Positions 7,918 to 13,978 of a DNA stretch of 24,573 bases are shown piece after piece; position 1 is the first letter of the stretch, and each line of letters begins with the position of its first letter. This DNA comes from Oscillospiraceae bacterium (GTDB lineage Bacteria > Bacillota > Clostridia > Oscillospirales > Ruminococcaceae): NCBI GenBank assembly GCA_003453215.1, contig DMMB01000046.1, forward strand, positions 10,101-34,673, written 5' to 3'. The translations under genes and the position numbers were made by a program. The notes beneath the pieces are model-generated. The model did not search any database and had not been told where the DNA came from. It saw only the letters and a list, made by a program, of their open reading frames with translations.

Positions 7918-8396
7918 TTGCTTGTTCCTCCACTAAAATCATTATACAAACGGATAAACGCGGTTTCGCCGCGCTCCACATTCATTTCGGTTTCTTCATC
8001 CAGCAACAGGGTCAGCACGCCATCGGCATAGGCGGTAAGGGTGCCGACAAAATCCCGAACCCCTTCCACCGGGCGGATGAGCCGTACCAGAAGCTGCTCG
8101 CCCATCAGGGCTTCGAAGTGCCAATCCCGGGTCAGGGCGCGTTCAATGCCGGGAGAGGAAACTTCCAGCGTGTAGCTGCCCTCGATGGGATCCGCTTCAT
8201 CCAGTACATCGCTGATGGCGCGGGAAAAGGCTTCGCATTCATTGATATTGACGCCATCTTTTTTATCGATATAATACCGCAGGTACCAGCCGCTGCCCTC
8301 TTTTTCGTAAACGACATCCCAGAGCTGCAGGCCCATCTCTTCCAGAATGGGCTGCGCCAGTTCTTCCGCTACGGCAGCTGTGTTCTTTTTGGCCAT
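7914..8396 (-). CDS. rimP: Ribosome maturation factor RimP
   Basis: A 160-aa protein needed for maturation of the 30S subunit. Visible features are the N-terminal domain with LWDVVYEKEGSGWYLRYYIDK, a segment CEAFSRAISDVLDEADPI, and the family motif YTLEVSSPGIERALTR near the middle, followed by an SH3-like C-terminal domain. The frame is open to 8438, but ATG at 8396 has AGGAGG 8 nt upstream and gives the usual N-terminus. As first gene of the operon it is preceded by a good promoter and a stable leader hairpin. It overlaps nusA by 4 nt. Confidence 0.95.
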   Translation of the reverse strand: MAKKNTAAVAEELAQPILEEMGLQLWDVVYEKEGSGWYLRYYIDKKDGVNINECEAFSRAISDVLDEADPIEGSYTLEVSSPGIERALTRDWHFEALMGEQLLVRLIRPVEGVRDFVGTLTAYADGVLTLLLDEETEMNVERGETAFIRLYNDFSGGTSK

Positions 8397-8418
8397 TCGG
8401 TTGCCTCCTAACATAAAG

Positions 8419-8444
8419 GAAAGAGCGGGTCGCCCCACTCTTTC
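8419..8444 (-). promoter_or_regulatory. Leader hairpin with GNRA-type loop before rimP
   Basis: On the minus strand GAAAGAGTGGG and CCCGCTCTTTC pair over 11 bp (one G-U) around a GCGA tetraloop. It sits between the promoter and the rimP Shine-Dalgarno sequence, about 10 nt from the latter. The following CTTTAT is too weak for a standard terminator. Possible roles are mRNA stabilisation, a NusA-responsive attenuator or a protein binding site; none is shown by sequence alone. Confidence 0.65.
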
Positions 8445-8469
8445 TTTCTACTACCATATTCTAAATAAA

Positions 8470-8498
8470 ACTATATCACAAAGAATGGGGCTTTGCAA
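8470..8498 (-). promoter_or_regulatory. Promoter of the rimP-nusA-infB operon
   Basis: The -35 TTGCAA (8493-8498) and -10 TATAGT (8470-8475) are separated by exactly 17 nt and read toward rimP. Transcription should begin near 8462, giving a leader of about 65 nt that contains the GNRA hairpin. The nearby DNA is AT-rich compared with the flanking genes. Confidence 0.85.
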
Positions 8499-8560
8499 GC
8501 ACTATTTTGCACAAAAACGGCGGTTTCATCGCAAAATACGGCTTTTCTTTTCCCCAAAAA

Positions 8561-9316
8561 TCAGCCGGTATATTCTTCGCAGCGATAGCGGGGTTTGCCC
8601 TGGCTCTTTTTCCCGTATTCAATGGCGTGCTGCGGACAGCCGCAGATGCAGGCCATACAGTGGGTGCAGTTCTTTTCCCAGTGGGGTTTGCCCTCCTGCA
8701 TCACAATACAGTTGGTAAAGCACATTTTGGCACAGCGGCCGCAACCATTGCAGGCCGCAGTGGTGTAGAAAGGGCTGCTTTTGATGCAGAAACGGTAGAA
8801 AAACCAATTTACCGGGCCGCTTTTCAGCCGATCGGACAGGGAAAGGCGGCGCGCCGGGAACGGTTTTTCCCCGGCAATGAGCGCTGTGGCTTCCAGAAGC
8901 GGTTCCCGGGCGGCATCAATGATCTTCTGCGCTTCTTCCTCCCCGGGCACCGGGAACATGGCGACGTAATTTTCCGGCATGATGAGCGGCAGCACCCCGC
9001 AGTACTCCAGACCGATTTCGCCGCAGAGCTTTTGCAGCCGGGGGCCGGCTGCGCCGATATCACCGCCGCAGGTAAGGATAAAATAGGCTTTTTTGCTGCC
9101 ATCAAAGCCGGTGCGCCGCAGCAGATCGGCAAAAATGTGGGGAATCTGCCAACCGTAGGTGGGGCAGACAAAAATCCACGGTTTTTCGGAATGGAGCGAG
9201 GGCGTCAGGCCGCTTTTGAGATAGGGTGCGGCGTCTTCGGCGGTATCCTGCAGGTGATCGGCCAAAAGCCGCGCCGCCCAACGGCTGTTGCCGGTGCCGG
9301 TGAGATAGAAGATCAT
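8561..9316 (-). CDS. EFR1-type flavodoxin/2[4Fe-4S] ferredoxin fusion
   Basis: A 251-aa electron carrier of the EFR1 family. The N-terminal flavodoxin-like half begins MIFYLTGTGNS, with the FMN-phosphate loop TGTGNS at residues 6-11, and includes FVCPTYGWQIP. The C-terminal part (about 185-235) has two clusters of Cys: CNGCGRCAKMC plus a further Cys, and CTHCMACICGCP. This is the pattern for two [4Fe-4S] clusters, although the first lacks the usual following Pro. It presumably shuttles electrons in the cytoplasm; partners are unknown. It starts 24 nt after the ankyrin lipoprotein gene and is probably co-transcribed. The RBS is weak (AGAAGG). Confidence 0.85.
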   Translation of the reverse strand: MIFYLTGTGNSRWAARLLADHLQDTAEDAAPYLKSGLTPSLHSEKPWIFVCPTYGWQIPHIFADLLRRTGFDGSKKAYFILTCGGDIGAAGPRLQKLCGEIGLEYCGVLPLIMPENYVAMFPVPGEEEAQKIIDAAREPLLEATALIAGEKPFPARRLSLSDRLKSGPVNWFFYRFCIKSSPFYTTAACNGCGRCAKMCFTNCIVMQEGKPHWEKNCTHCMACICGCPQHAIEYGKKSQGKPRYRCEEYTG

Positions 9317-9340
9317 GGGAAGGAGCCTTCTTTCTTTGAA

Positions 9341-11056
9341 TTATTCGACCCAGTTGGCCAAAAGATTATCATAAACTTCGTTTTGGTGCTTAAATTCCTC
9401 ATAGAGCGCATGGGCGCGGCCCAGACGGTTTTCGAACAGGGCCCGGTAATACCGGCGGGTCACCACATAGGTGCTGAGCGAAATGCGCTTGTAATAGTAG
9501 CCGGCGGTATCCATCATATCGGCATACTCAAACATCAGGTCCCACAGGGCATTGATGGCTTCGGTTTGCGGTTTTTCCACCTGCTGTACTGCCTCCAGCT
9601 GCCCCACGATTTCATCCAGCAGGCCGCTATCCATAATGCCGGCCGCAGCAAAGCTGTCATCGTTTTCCATGGCCTCGCAGTAGGCGGCATAGTCGCGCTC
9701 AAAGCGGCGGCAGCTTTCCCCTGCCACCTCTTCGTAGCTTTCTTTAAAAGCGCGGTAATCGGCCAGCACCTCATCCAAAACGCCAAAATAGCGATAAGCA
9801 CCCAAAACCGCCAACATCTCATCGGAAAGGGTGGTAGGTGAAGACTGCAATTTTTTAAGCAGCAGCGGCGATGCGGAAACTCCGTTTTGCAGCAAAACTC
9901 TGGCGGTGGCGGCATCGTCCTTCAGTACCGCCAAATCCAGCAGGTTGCCGGTCTGCGCCGATTCGATATTGTACTGCAGCGCCGCCGTAAGGCTTTCGGC
10001 TTCAGAAAGTTCGGCTTCCCCTTCTGCCAGCGGGAAATACCCCAGGTAAAGGGCCAGGCGCTCGGCATCTTCGGCCGCGGTGTAGTAATAGGCAATCGAG
10101 GGGGCCCGGCAGCCGGTATCCTGATACTGCTCTTCCCGGCTGCCCAGCAGCAATTCCCAATCTAAGGCTTCCCGTTCGGTCTGTGTTTCGGGGTCTTGCC
10201 AGTAAATATTATGGTTTTCTCCGGTGGCACCGGCTTTCACCACCAAATCCACCGTTTCGGCATTGCCGCTCTGCAGGGCGGCAAACAGCAATCCATCGCC
10301 GTTTTGATCGGTGACGGAAACATTTTCCGCATTCAGCAGAAGCTTGAGGGTATCATTTTCGCCATGGCGGGCCGCCCACAGCAGCTGTTCCGACTGGGCC
10401 CGCAGCACCGACTGCGGTTCCAACCAGCCCTGACTGAGCAAAGTGATGATGCGCAGGGTTGGTTCGCCCTGCTGCATGGCGCGCAGCTGCAGGCACAGCG
10501 CATGGCGCTCCCCATCGGAAAGCAGCGTGCGCAGCTCGCTCTCGCCGGCCACCGCCGTTACGGTTTCCCCTGTCAGGGGATCGGTGAGCTGAACCGGGTA
10601 GCGAAGCAGATCGGTCTCTTCCTCCGAAAGGTAATTCTCCGGCAATTCGCCGCCCAGCTGGGCCCAAACCCGGACGGTAAACAGATCGGTGCAAAGGCTC
10701 CAATCCTCCACCGGCAGCACATTTAAGCCGAAGGAAGCGCGCAGATCCAAAAGCGGCCGATTCTGCTCATCGACGCAGTAGCAAAGGGTGGCGGCAGTGC
10801 CATTTACAGTGGCCGGCTGCAGCAACCAGTTTTGCGTGCCGATGGTCAGCGAGGCTGCTTCCCCGGCGGAAACAACTGAGCCGGAAAGCCCCAGCTGCTC
10901 CCACAGCCCGGCATCATCGGGATCGGCCAGCCATTGGCTGCGATCCTCCGGAGCAGCCGCAAAGACCGCCGACATATTGTATTGTTTCTGTGTGCCGCAG
11001 GCGGTTAAAAGCACCAGCATAACAGCCAGCAGCAGTGCGGTAAATCGTCTCAGCAT
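9341..11056 (-). CDS. Secreted lipoprotein with ankyrin-like repeats
   Basis: A 571-aa protein of unknown function. ATG at 11056 is preferred to the longer open frame because GGAG lies 6 nt upstream and it yields a clean lipoprotein signal: MLRRF, then a hydrophobic stretch and the lipobox LTAC near residue 20. It should be anchored to the outer face of the membrane. Residues about 230-290 contain ankyrin-like units (LLWAARHGENDTLKLLL; LLFAALQSGNAETVDLVVKAGA). A third lies further on (LLDLAVLKDDAATARVLLQNG). The region before the repeats has no motif I recognise, and the C-terminal 180 residues are helix-rich and Tyr/Glu-rich. It is the first gene of a probable two-gene unit with the EFR1 gene. 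Confidence 0.8.
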   Translation of the reverse strand: MLRRFTALLLAVMLVLLTACGTQKQYNMSAVFAAAPEDRSQWLADPDDAGLWEQLGLSGSVVSAGEAASLTIGTQNWLLQPATVNGTAATLCYCVDEQNRPLLDLRASFGLNVLPVEDWSLCTDLFTVRVWAQLGGELPENYLSEEETDLLRYPVQLTDPLTGETVTAVAGESELRTLLSDGERHALCLQLRAMQQGEPTLRIITLLSQGWLEPQSVLRAQSEQLLWAARHGENDTLKLLLNAENVSVTDQNGDGLLFAALQSGNAETVDLVVKAGATGENHNIYWQDPETQTEREALDWELLLGSREEQYQDTGCRAPSIAYYYTAAEDAERLALYLGYFPLAEGEAELSEAESLTAALQYNIESAQTGNLLDLAVLKDDAATARVLLQNGVSASPLLLKKLQSSPTTLSDEMLAVLGAYRYFGVLDEVLADYRAFKESYEEVAGESCRRFERDYAAYCEAMENDDSFAAAGIMDSGLLDEIVGQLEAVQQVEKPQTEAINALWDLMFEYADMMDTAGYYYKRISLSTYVVTRRYYRALFENRLGRAHALYEEFKHQNEVYDNLLANWVE

Positions 11057-11085
11057 ATTGATCTCCATTCCAGCAAGATGCAGAT

Positions 11086-11114
11086 ATTTTACCATATCCA
11101 TGAGAAAAAGGCAA
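11086..11114 (-). promoter_or_regulatory. Promoter of the ankyrin lipoprotein-EFR1 unit
   Basis: The -35 TTGCCT (11109-11114) and -10 TAAAAT (11086-11091) have a 17-nt spacer and read toward the lipoprotein gene. The predicted start of transcription is about 25 nt before the ATG. It lies just after the terminator of the metal ATPase operon, which supports separate transcription. Confidence 0.7.
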
Positions 11115-11158
11115 ATACAGGGGATAAACGGCCGGTGAATGAACTGTGAACAATATGC

Positions 11159-11194
11159 AAAACGGCGGCCCATCTCCCGGAGGAGACAGGCCGC
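11159..11194 (-). terminator. Terminator of the metal efflux operon
   Basis: GCGGCC/GGCCGC and an inner TCTCC/GGAGA pair form an interrupted hairpin. On the minus strand it is followed by CGTTTTG, a short U-tract. It begins 18 nt past the ATPase stop and separates this operon from the lipoprotein promoter. Confidence 0.65.
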
Positions 11195-11212
11195 ACAGAC
11201 TATGGGGAAGAT

Positions 11213-13051
11213 TTAATTTTTGGGAACGATGAGTGCCCGCATGGCATTGAGAATGGCGAGCACCAGTACGCCAACATCGGCAAAAACGGCAATCCACATA
11301 TTGGCATCACCCATGGCGCCCAAGACCAGTACGATGGCCTTAACCGCCAGAGCAAAGATAACATTCTGCCAAACAATGCGCATGGTGCGGCGGGAAAGTT
11401 TGACCGCCAGCGCCAGCTTGCTGGGAGCATCGTCCATCAGGACAATATCGGCCGCTTCAATGGCGGCATCGCTGCCCAGAGCACCCATGGCAACGCCTAC
11501 ATCGGCGCGGGCCAGAACAGGGGCATCATTGATGCCATCGCCGACAAATACCAGCGGCGAGCCGGTTTTCAGCAGTTCTTCCACCGCCGTTACCTTATCG
11601 GCCGGCAGCAGTTCGGCGCGGTATTCATCCAGGCCCAGTTCCCCGGCCACCGCTTCCGCCACCGCCTTTTTATCGCCGGTAAGCATAACGGTCTTCTGGA
11701 CTCCTTCGGCCTTGAGCGCCCGAATGGCTTCGGCGGAATCGGCCTTGGGGGTATCGGCAATGACCAGATAGCCAAGATAATCCTGATCGGCGGCCAGATG
11801 AATGATGGTCCCGATTTCATTTACGGTGCTGCAGGCTACGCCGGTTTCCTTCATCAGGCGTTCATTGCCGGCATAGATGTGGCGGCCATCGATGACAGCT
11901 TCGATCCCTCGGCCGGTATGATCTTTGGCATCCTCGATGTCCTTTTCGATGGGCTTGCCATAGGCAGCCACCACCGACTGGGCAATGGGATGATGCGAGA
12001 AGCTTTCCGCTGCAGCAGCCAGTGCCAAGAGGTCCTCTTCGGTGCCCTGGGCCGGGACGATATGGGTAACGGTAAAGCTGCCTTTGGTCAGGGTTCCGGT
12101 TTTATCAAATACAACGGTTTTGGCTTTGGCGATGGTTTCCATATAGCCGGCACCCTTTACCAGAATGCCGCAGCGGGAAGCCCCGCCGATGCCGCCAAAG
12201 AAGGTAAGCGGTACGCTGACAACCAGTGCGCAGGGGCAGGAGACAACCAGGAATACCAGAGCACGCTGTACCCAAACCGCCCAGGGCTGGGAGAAGAACA
12301 GAGGCGGAATGAAGGCCAGCAGGGCGGCACCCACCACGACGCAGGGCGTGTACCAGTGAGCAAAGCGGGTAATGAAGCCTTCCACCTTGGCTTTTTGGTC
12401 GGCGGCGTTTTCCACCAGTTCCAGTATTTTGGCCGCGGTGGATTCGCCATAGGCGCTCTGGGTCTGAACGGTGATAACGCCGGTAAGATTGACAGTACCG
12501 CTGACCACTGAATCGCCCGCTGCCTTATCCTGCGGCAGACTTTCGCCCGTGAGGGCAGCGGTATTCACCGAGGTAGAGCCCTCCAGAATGAGTCCATCCA
12601 GCGGGATTTTTTCGCCGGGACGGACAATAATGGTCTCCCCGACTTCCACTTCCTCGGGATCAACCTTTTCTTCCTGCCCATTCCGCACCACGTTGGCGTA
12701 ATCGGGGCGGAGATCCATAAGCTGGGTGATGTTGCGGCGGGTTTTACCAACGGCAACGCCCTGGAACCATTCGCCGATCTGGTAGAACAGCATAACGGCG
12801 ACGGCTTCCTTGTAATCTTTCAGCACAAAGGCGCCGATGGTAGCAACCGACATGAGGAATTCCTCATCCATCAGATCGCCATGCATAATCTTGCGGATGG
12901 CGCCCCACAGGACATCCCAGCCAACAATGAAATACGGCACACAATAGGCCAAAAGCTGCCAGATGCCCTCCAAAGGAGCCACCCACAGCACACCCAGCAG
13001 CACCGCTGCCACAATAATGCGGGCCAGATGCTTTTTCTGTTTTCTTGTCAT
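11213..13051 (-). CDS. Heavy-metal P1B-type ATPase, Zn/Cd/Pb efflux class (ZntA/CadA-like)
   Basis: A 612-aa cytoplasmic-membrane pump that exports soft divalent metals at the cost of ATP. Motifs in order are LMDEEFLM (about 60), TGES actuator loop (168-171), SCPC in the metal-binding transmembrane helix (271-274), DKTGT with the phosphorylated Asp (316-320), HHP of the nucleotide-binding domain (353-355), GDGINDAP (about 535) and ADVG in the last membrane helix. The CPC plus the Asp of ADVG are the zinc/cadmium/lead (P1B-2) pattern. It has no N-terminal HMA domain of its own; that domain is encoded by the preceding gene. ATG at 13051 follows AAAGGGG. Regulation is by the ArsR protein at the head of the operon. 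Confidence 0.93.
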   Translation of the reverse strand: MTRKQKKHLARIIVAAVLLGVLWVAPLEGIWQLLAYCVPYFIVGWDVLWGAIRKIMHGDLMDEEFLMSVATIGAFVLKDYKEAVAVMLFYQIGEWFQGVAVGKTRRNITQLMDLRPDYANVVRNGQEEKVDPEEVEVGETIIVRPGEKIPLDGLILEGSTSVNTAALTGESLPQDKAAGDSVVSGTVNLTGVITVQTQSAYGESTAAKILELVENAADQKAKVEGFITRFAHWYTPCVVVGAALLAFIPPLFFSQPWAVWVQRALVFLVVSCPCALVVSVPLTFFGGIGGASRCGILVKGAGYMETIAKAKTVVFDKTGTLTKGSFTVTHIVPAQGTEEDLLALAAAAESFSHHPIAQSVVAAYGKPIEKDIEDAKDHTGRGIEAVIDGRHIYAGNERLMKETGVACSTVNEIGTIIHLAADQDYLGYLVIADTPKADSAEAIRALKAEGVQKTVMLTGDKKAVAEAVAGELGLDEYRAELLPADKVTAVEELLKTGSPLVFVGDGINDAPVLARADVGVAMGALGSDAAIEAADIVLMDDAPSKLALAVKLSRRTMRIVWQNVIFALAVKAIVLVLGAMGDANMWIAVFADVGVLVLAILNAMRALIVPKN

Positions 13052-13088
13052 CTCGGTAATCCCCTTTCCCCGATGATGGCGGAAAATA

Positions 13089-13310
13089 TTACTTGAGCAG
13101 GATGCGGCAATCCGGTTCGACGCGCTTGCAGGTCTTTACCACTTCGGCCAGGATGTCATCGTAGCGGGCGTCATCGGCTTCCAGGGTAAGCTTCTGCGCC
13201 AGGTAGCTGACACGGGCATAGGTTACACCATCAATTTTGGTAATGGCTTCTTCCATTTTAGCGGCGCAGTTGGCGCAATCCAGGTCTTCCAGCATGTAGG
13301 TCTTTTTCAT
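13089..13310 (-). CDS. Stand-alone HMA metal-binding protein
   Basis: A 73-aa protein with the ferredoxin-like HMA fold. It has the metal-binding DLDCANCAAKME motif (two Cys, near residues 12-15), typical of the N-terminal domain of zinc/cadmium ATPases rather than the MxCxxC of copper chaperones. The remainder, ITKIDGVTYARVSYLAQKLTLEAD, follows the HMA strand-helix pattern. ATG at 13310 has AAAGGAGG 8 nt upstream, lying within the last codons of arsR. It precedes the ATPase by 37 nt. The likely role is metal delivery to, or regulation of, the pump, as a split-off domain. Confidence 0.9.
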   Translation of the reverse strand: MKKTYMLEDLDCANCAAKMEEAITKIDGVTYARVSYLAQKLTLEADDARYDDILAEVVKTCKRVEPDCRILLK

Positions 13311-13311
13311 G

Positions 13312-13695
13312 TTAATTTTCCTCCTTTAATGAATGAGCAGTGTGATGTTCGTGGTGGTCGTGTTCGGTCAGGTGCTCGAAGCCCTGCCCGATGATGGTGC
13401 GGACATGATCATCTGCCAGAAAATAATAGATGGTTTTGCCCTCCCGGCGAGAGGCCACCAGCTTATTTTCCCGCAGCACTTTAAGCTGATGCGAAATGGC
13501 GGATTGGGTCATTCCCAAAAGTTCTGCGATGGCACAGACGCAAAGTTCGGATTCAAACAAGGAATACAAAATCCGCATACGGGTGGTATCGCCAAATACT
13601 TTAAAGAGATCTGAAAGATCACAGATCAGTTCCTCCGGGGGCAATTCCTGCCGTACCGTTTGCAGCAGCGCAGCGTGGTCATGCTTGGGCATCAT
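13312..13695 (-). CDS. ArsR/SmtB-family metal-responsive repressor
   Basis: A winged-helix repressor of about 127 aa that should release DNA on binding Zn, Cd or Pb. Two metal sites can be read. The recognition-side helix has ELCVCAIAELL, the CxC seen in CadC. The C-terminal helix carries D-x-H-x10-H-x2-E (within DDHVRTIIGQGFEHLTE), which matches the SmtB alpha-5 zinc ligands. A His-rich tail (HDHHEHH) follows. DNA-contact helix: MTQSAISHQLKVLRE. The frame opens at 13707, but GGAGG overlaps that codon, so ATG at 13695 or 13692 is the likely start; 13695 is given. It is first in the operon, directly behind a promoter filled with TTCATATG repeats. Confidence 0.93.
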   Translation of the reverse strand: MMPKHDHAALLQTVRQELPPEELICDLSDLFKVFGDTTRMRILYSLFESELCVCAIAELLGMTQSAISHQLKVLRENKLVASRREGKTIYYFLADDHVRTIIGQGFEHLTEHDHHEHHTAHSLKEEN

Positions 13696-13706
13696 TTCGA
13701 CCTCCA

Positions 13707-13746
13707 TTCATATGATTTCTTGTTCATATGATAGCACGTTCATATG
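13707..13746 (-). promoter_or_regulatory. Operator: TTCATATG three times at 16-bp intervals
   Basis: TTCATATG occurs at 13707-13714, 13723-13730 and 13739-13746, each exactly 16 bp from the next. The middle copy overlaps the -10 box, the upstream copy lies in the -35/-10 spacer, and the third reaches the leader and the RBS region. ATATGAA-type half-sites are typical of SmtB/CzrA operators, so the adjacent ArsR protein is the expected ligand. Confidence 0.8.
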
Positions 13747-13756
13747 TTATTGTCAA
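13728..13756 (-). promoter_or_regulatory. Promoter of the arsR-HMA-ATPase operon
   Basis: The -35 TTGACA (13751-13756) and -10 TATCAT (13728-13733) have a 17-nt spacer and read toward arsR. The operator repeats overlap both the spacer and the -10 box, so repressor binding would block polymerase. Confidence 0.88.
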
Positions 13757-13928
13757 CAGCAAATTTGATTTTTCTTTGACAAAATACAAAAACAGGGGCG
13801 GCGGGAGGATCGTGGGGAGGCCAGGAGCGCCCGCAGGCAGGCTGATGCCCGGCGCAGACGGGCTGATGCCTGTCAAGGGCCGCGACGCCGCCTCCGCCGA
13901 TTCCTCTCGTCGCCCCGGAAAAGGGCGC
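13757..13928. other. GC-rich non-coding spacer
   Basis: Between the arsR promoter and the flavoprotein operon terminator lies an AT-rich stretch followed by a very GC-rich one (13795-13925). It holds a direct repeat GGCTGATGCC at 13840-13849 and 13861-13870. Short open frames cross it on both strands, but none has a convincing RBS or recognisable product. Confidence 0.5.
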
Positions 13929-13959
13929 AAAAAGCCCGGAAAACCGAAGTTCTCCGGGC
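13929..13959 (-). terminator. Terminator of the GlpA/GlpB/AGPS-like operon
   Basis: On the minus strand CCCGGA-GAAC and GTTTTCCGGG pair around a UUCG tetraloop and are followed by CTTTTTG. The hairpin starts 20 nt beyond the stop codon at 13979. Strong stem, stable loop and U-tract make a good intrinsic terminator. Confidence 0.9.
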
Positions 13960-13978
13960 CAATAGGAAAATACCAAAT

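Noticed and set aside
8419..8444. Reading the rimP leader hairpin as an intrinsic terminator
   Set aside because: It lacks a proper U-tract (CTTTAT only) and lies between a strong promoter and the RBS of the first gene.
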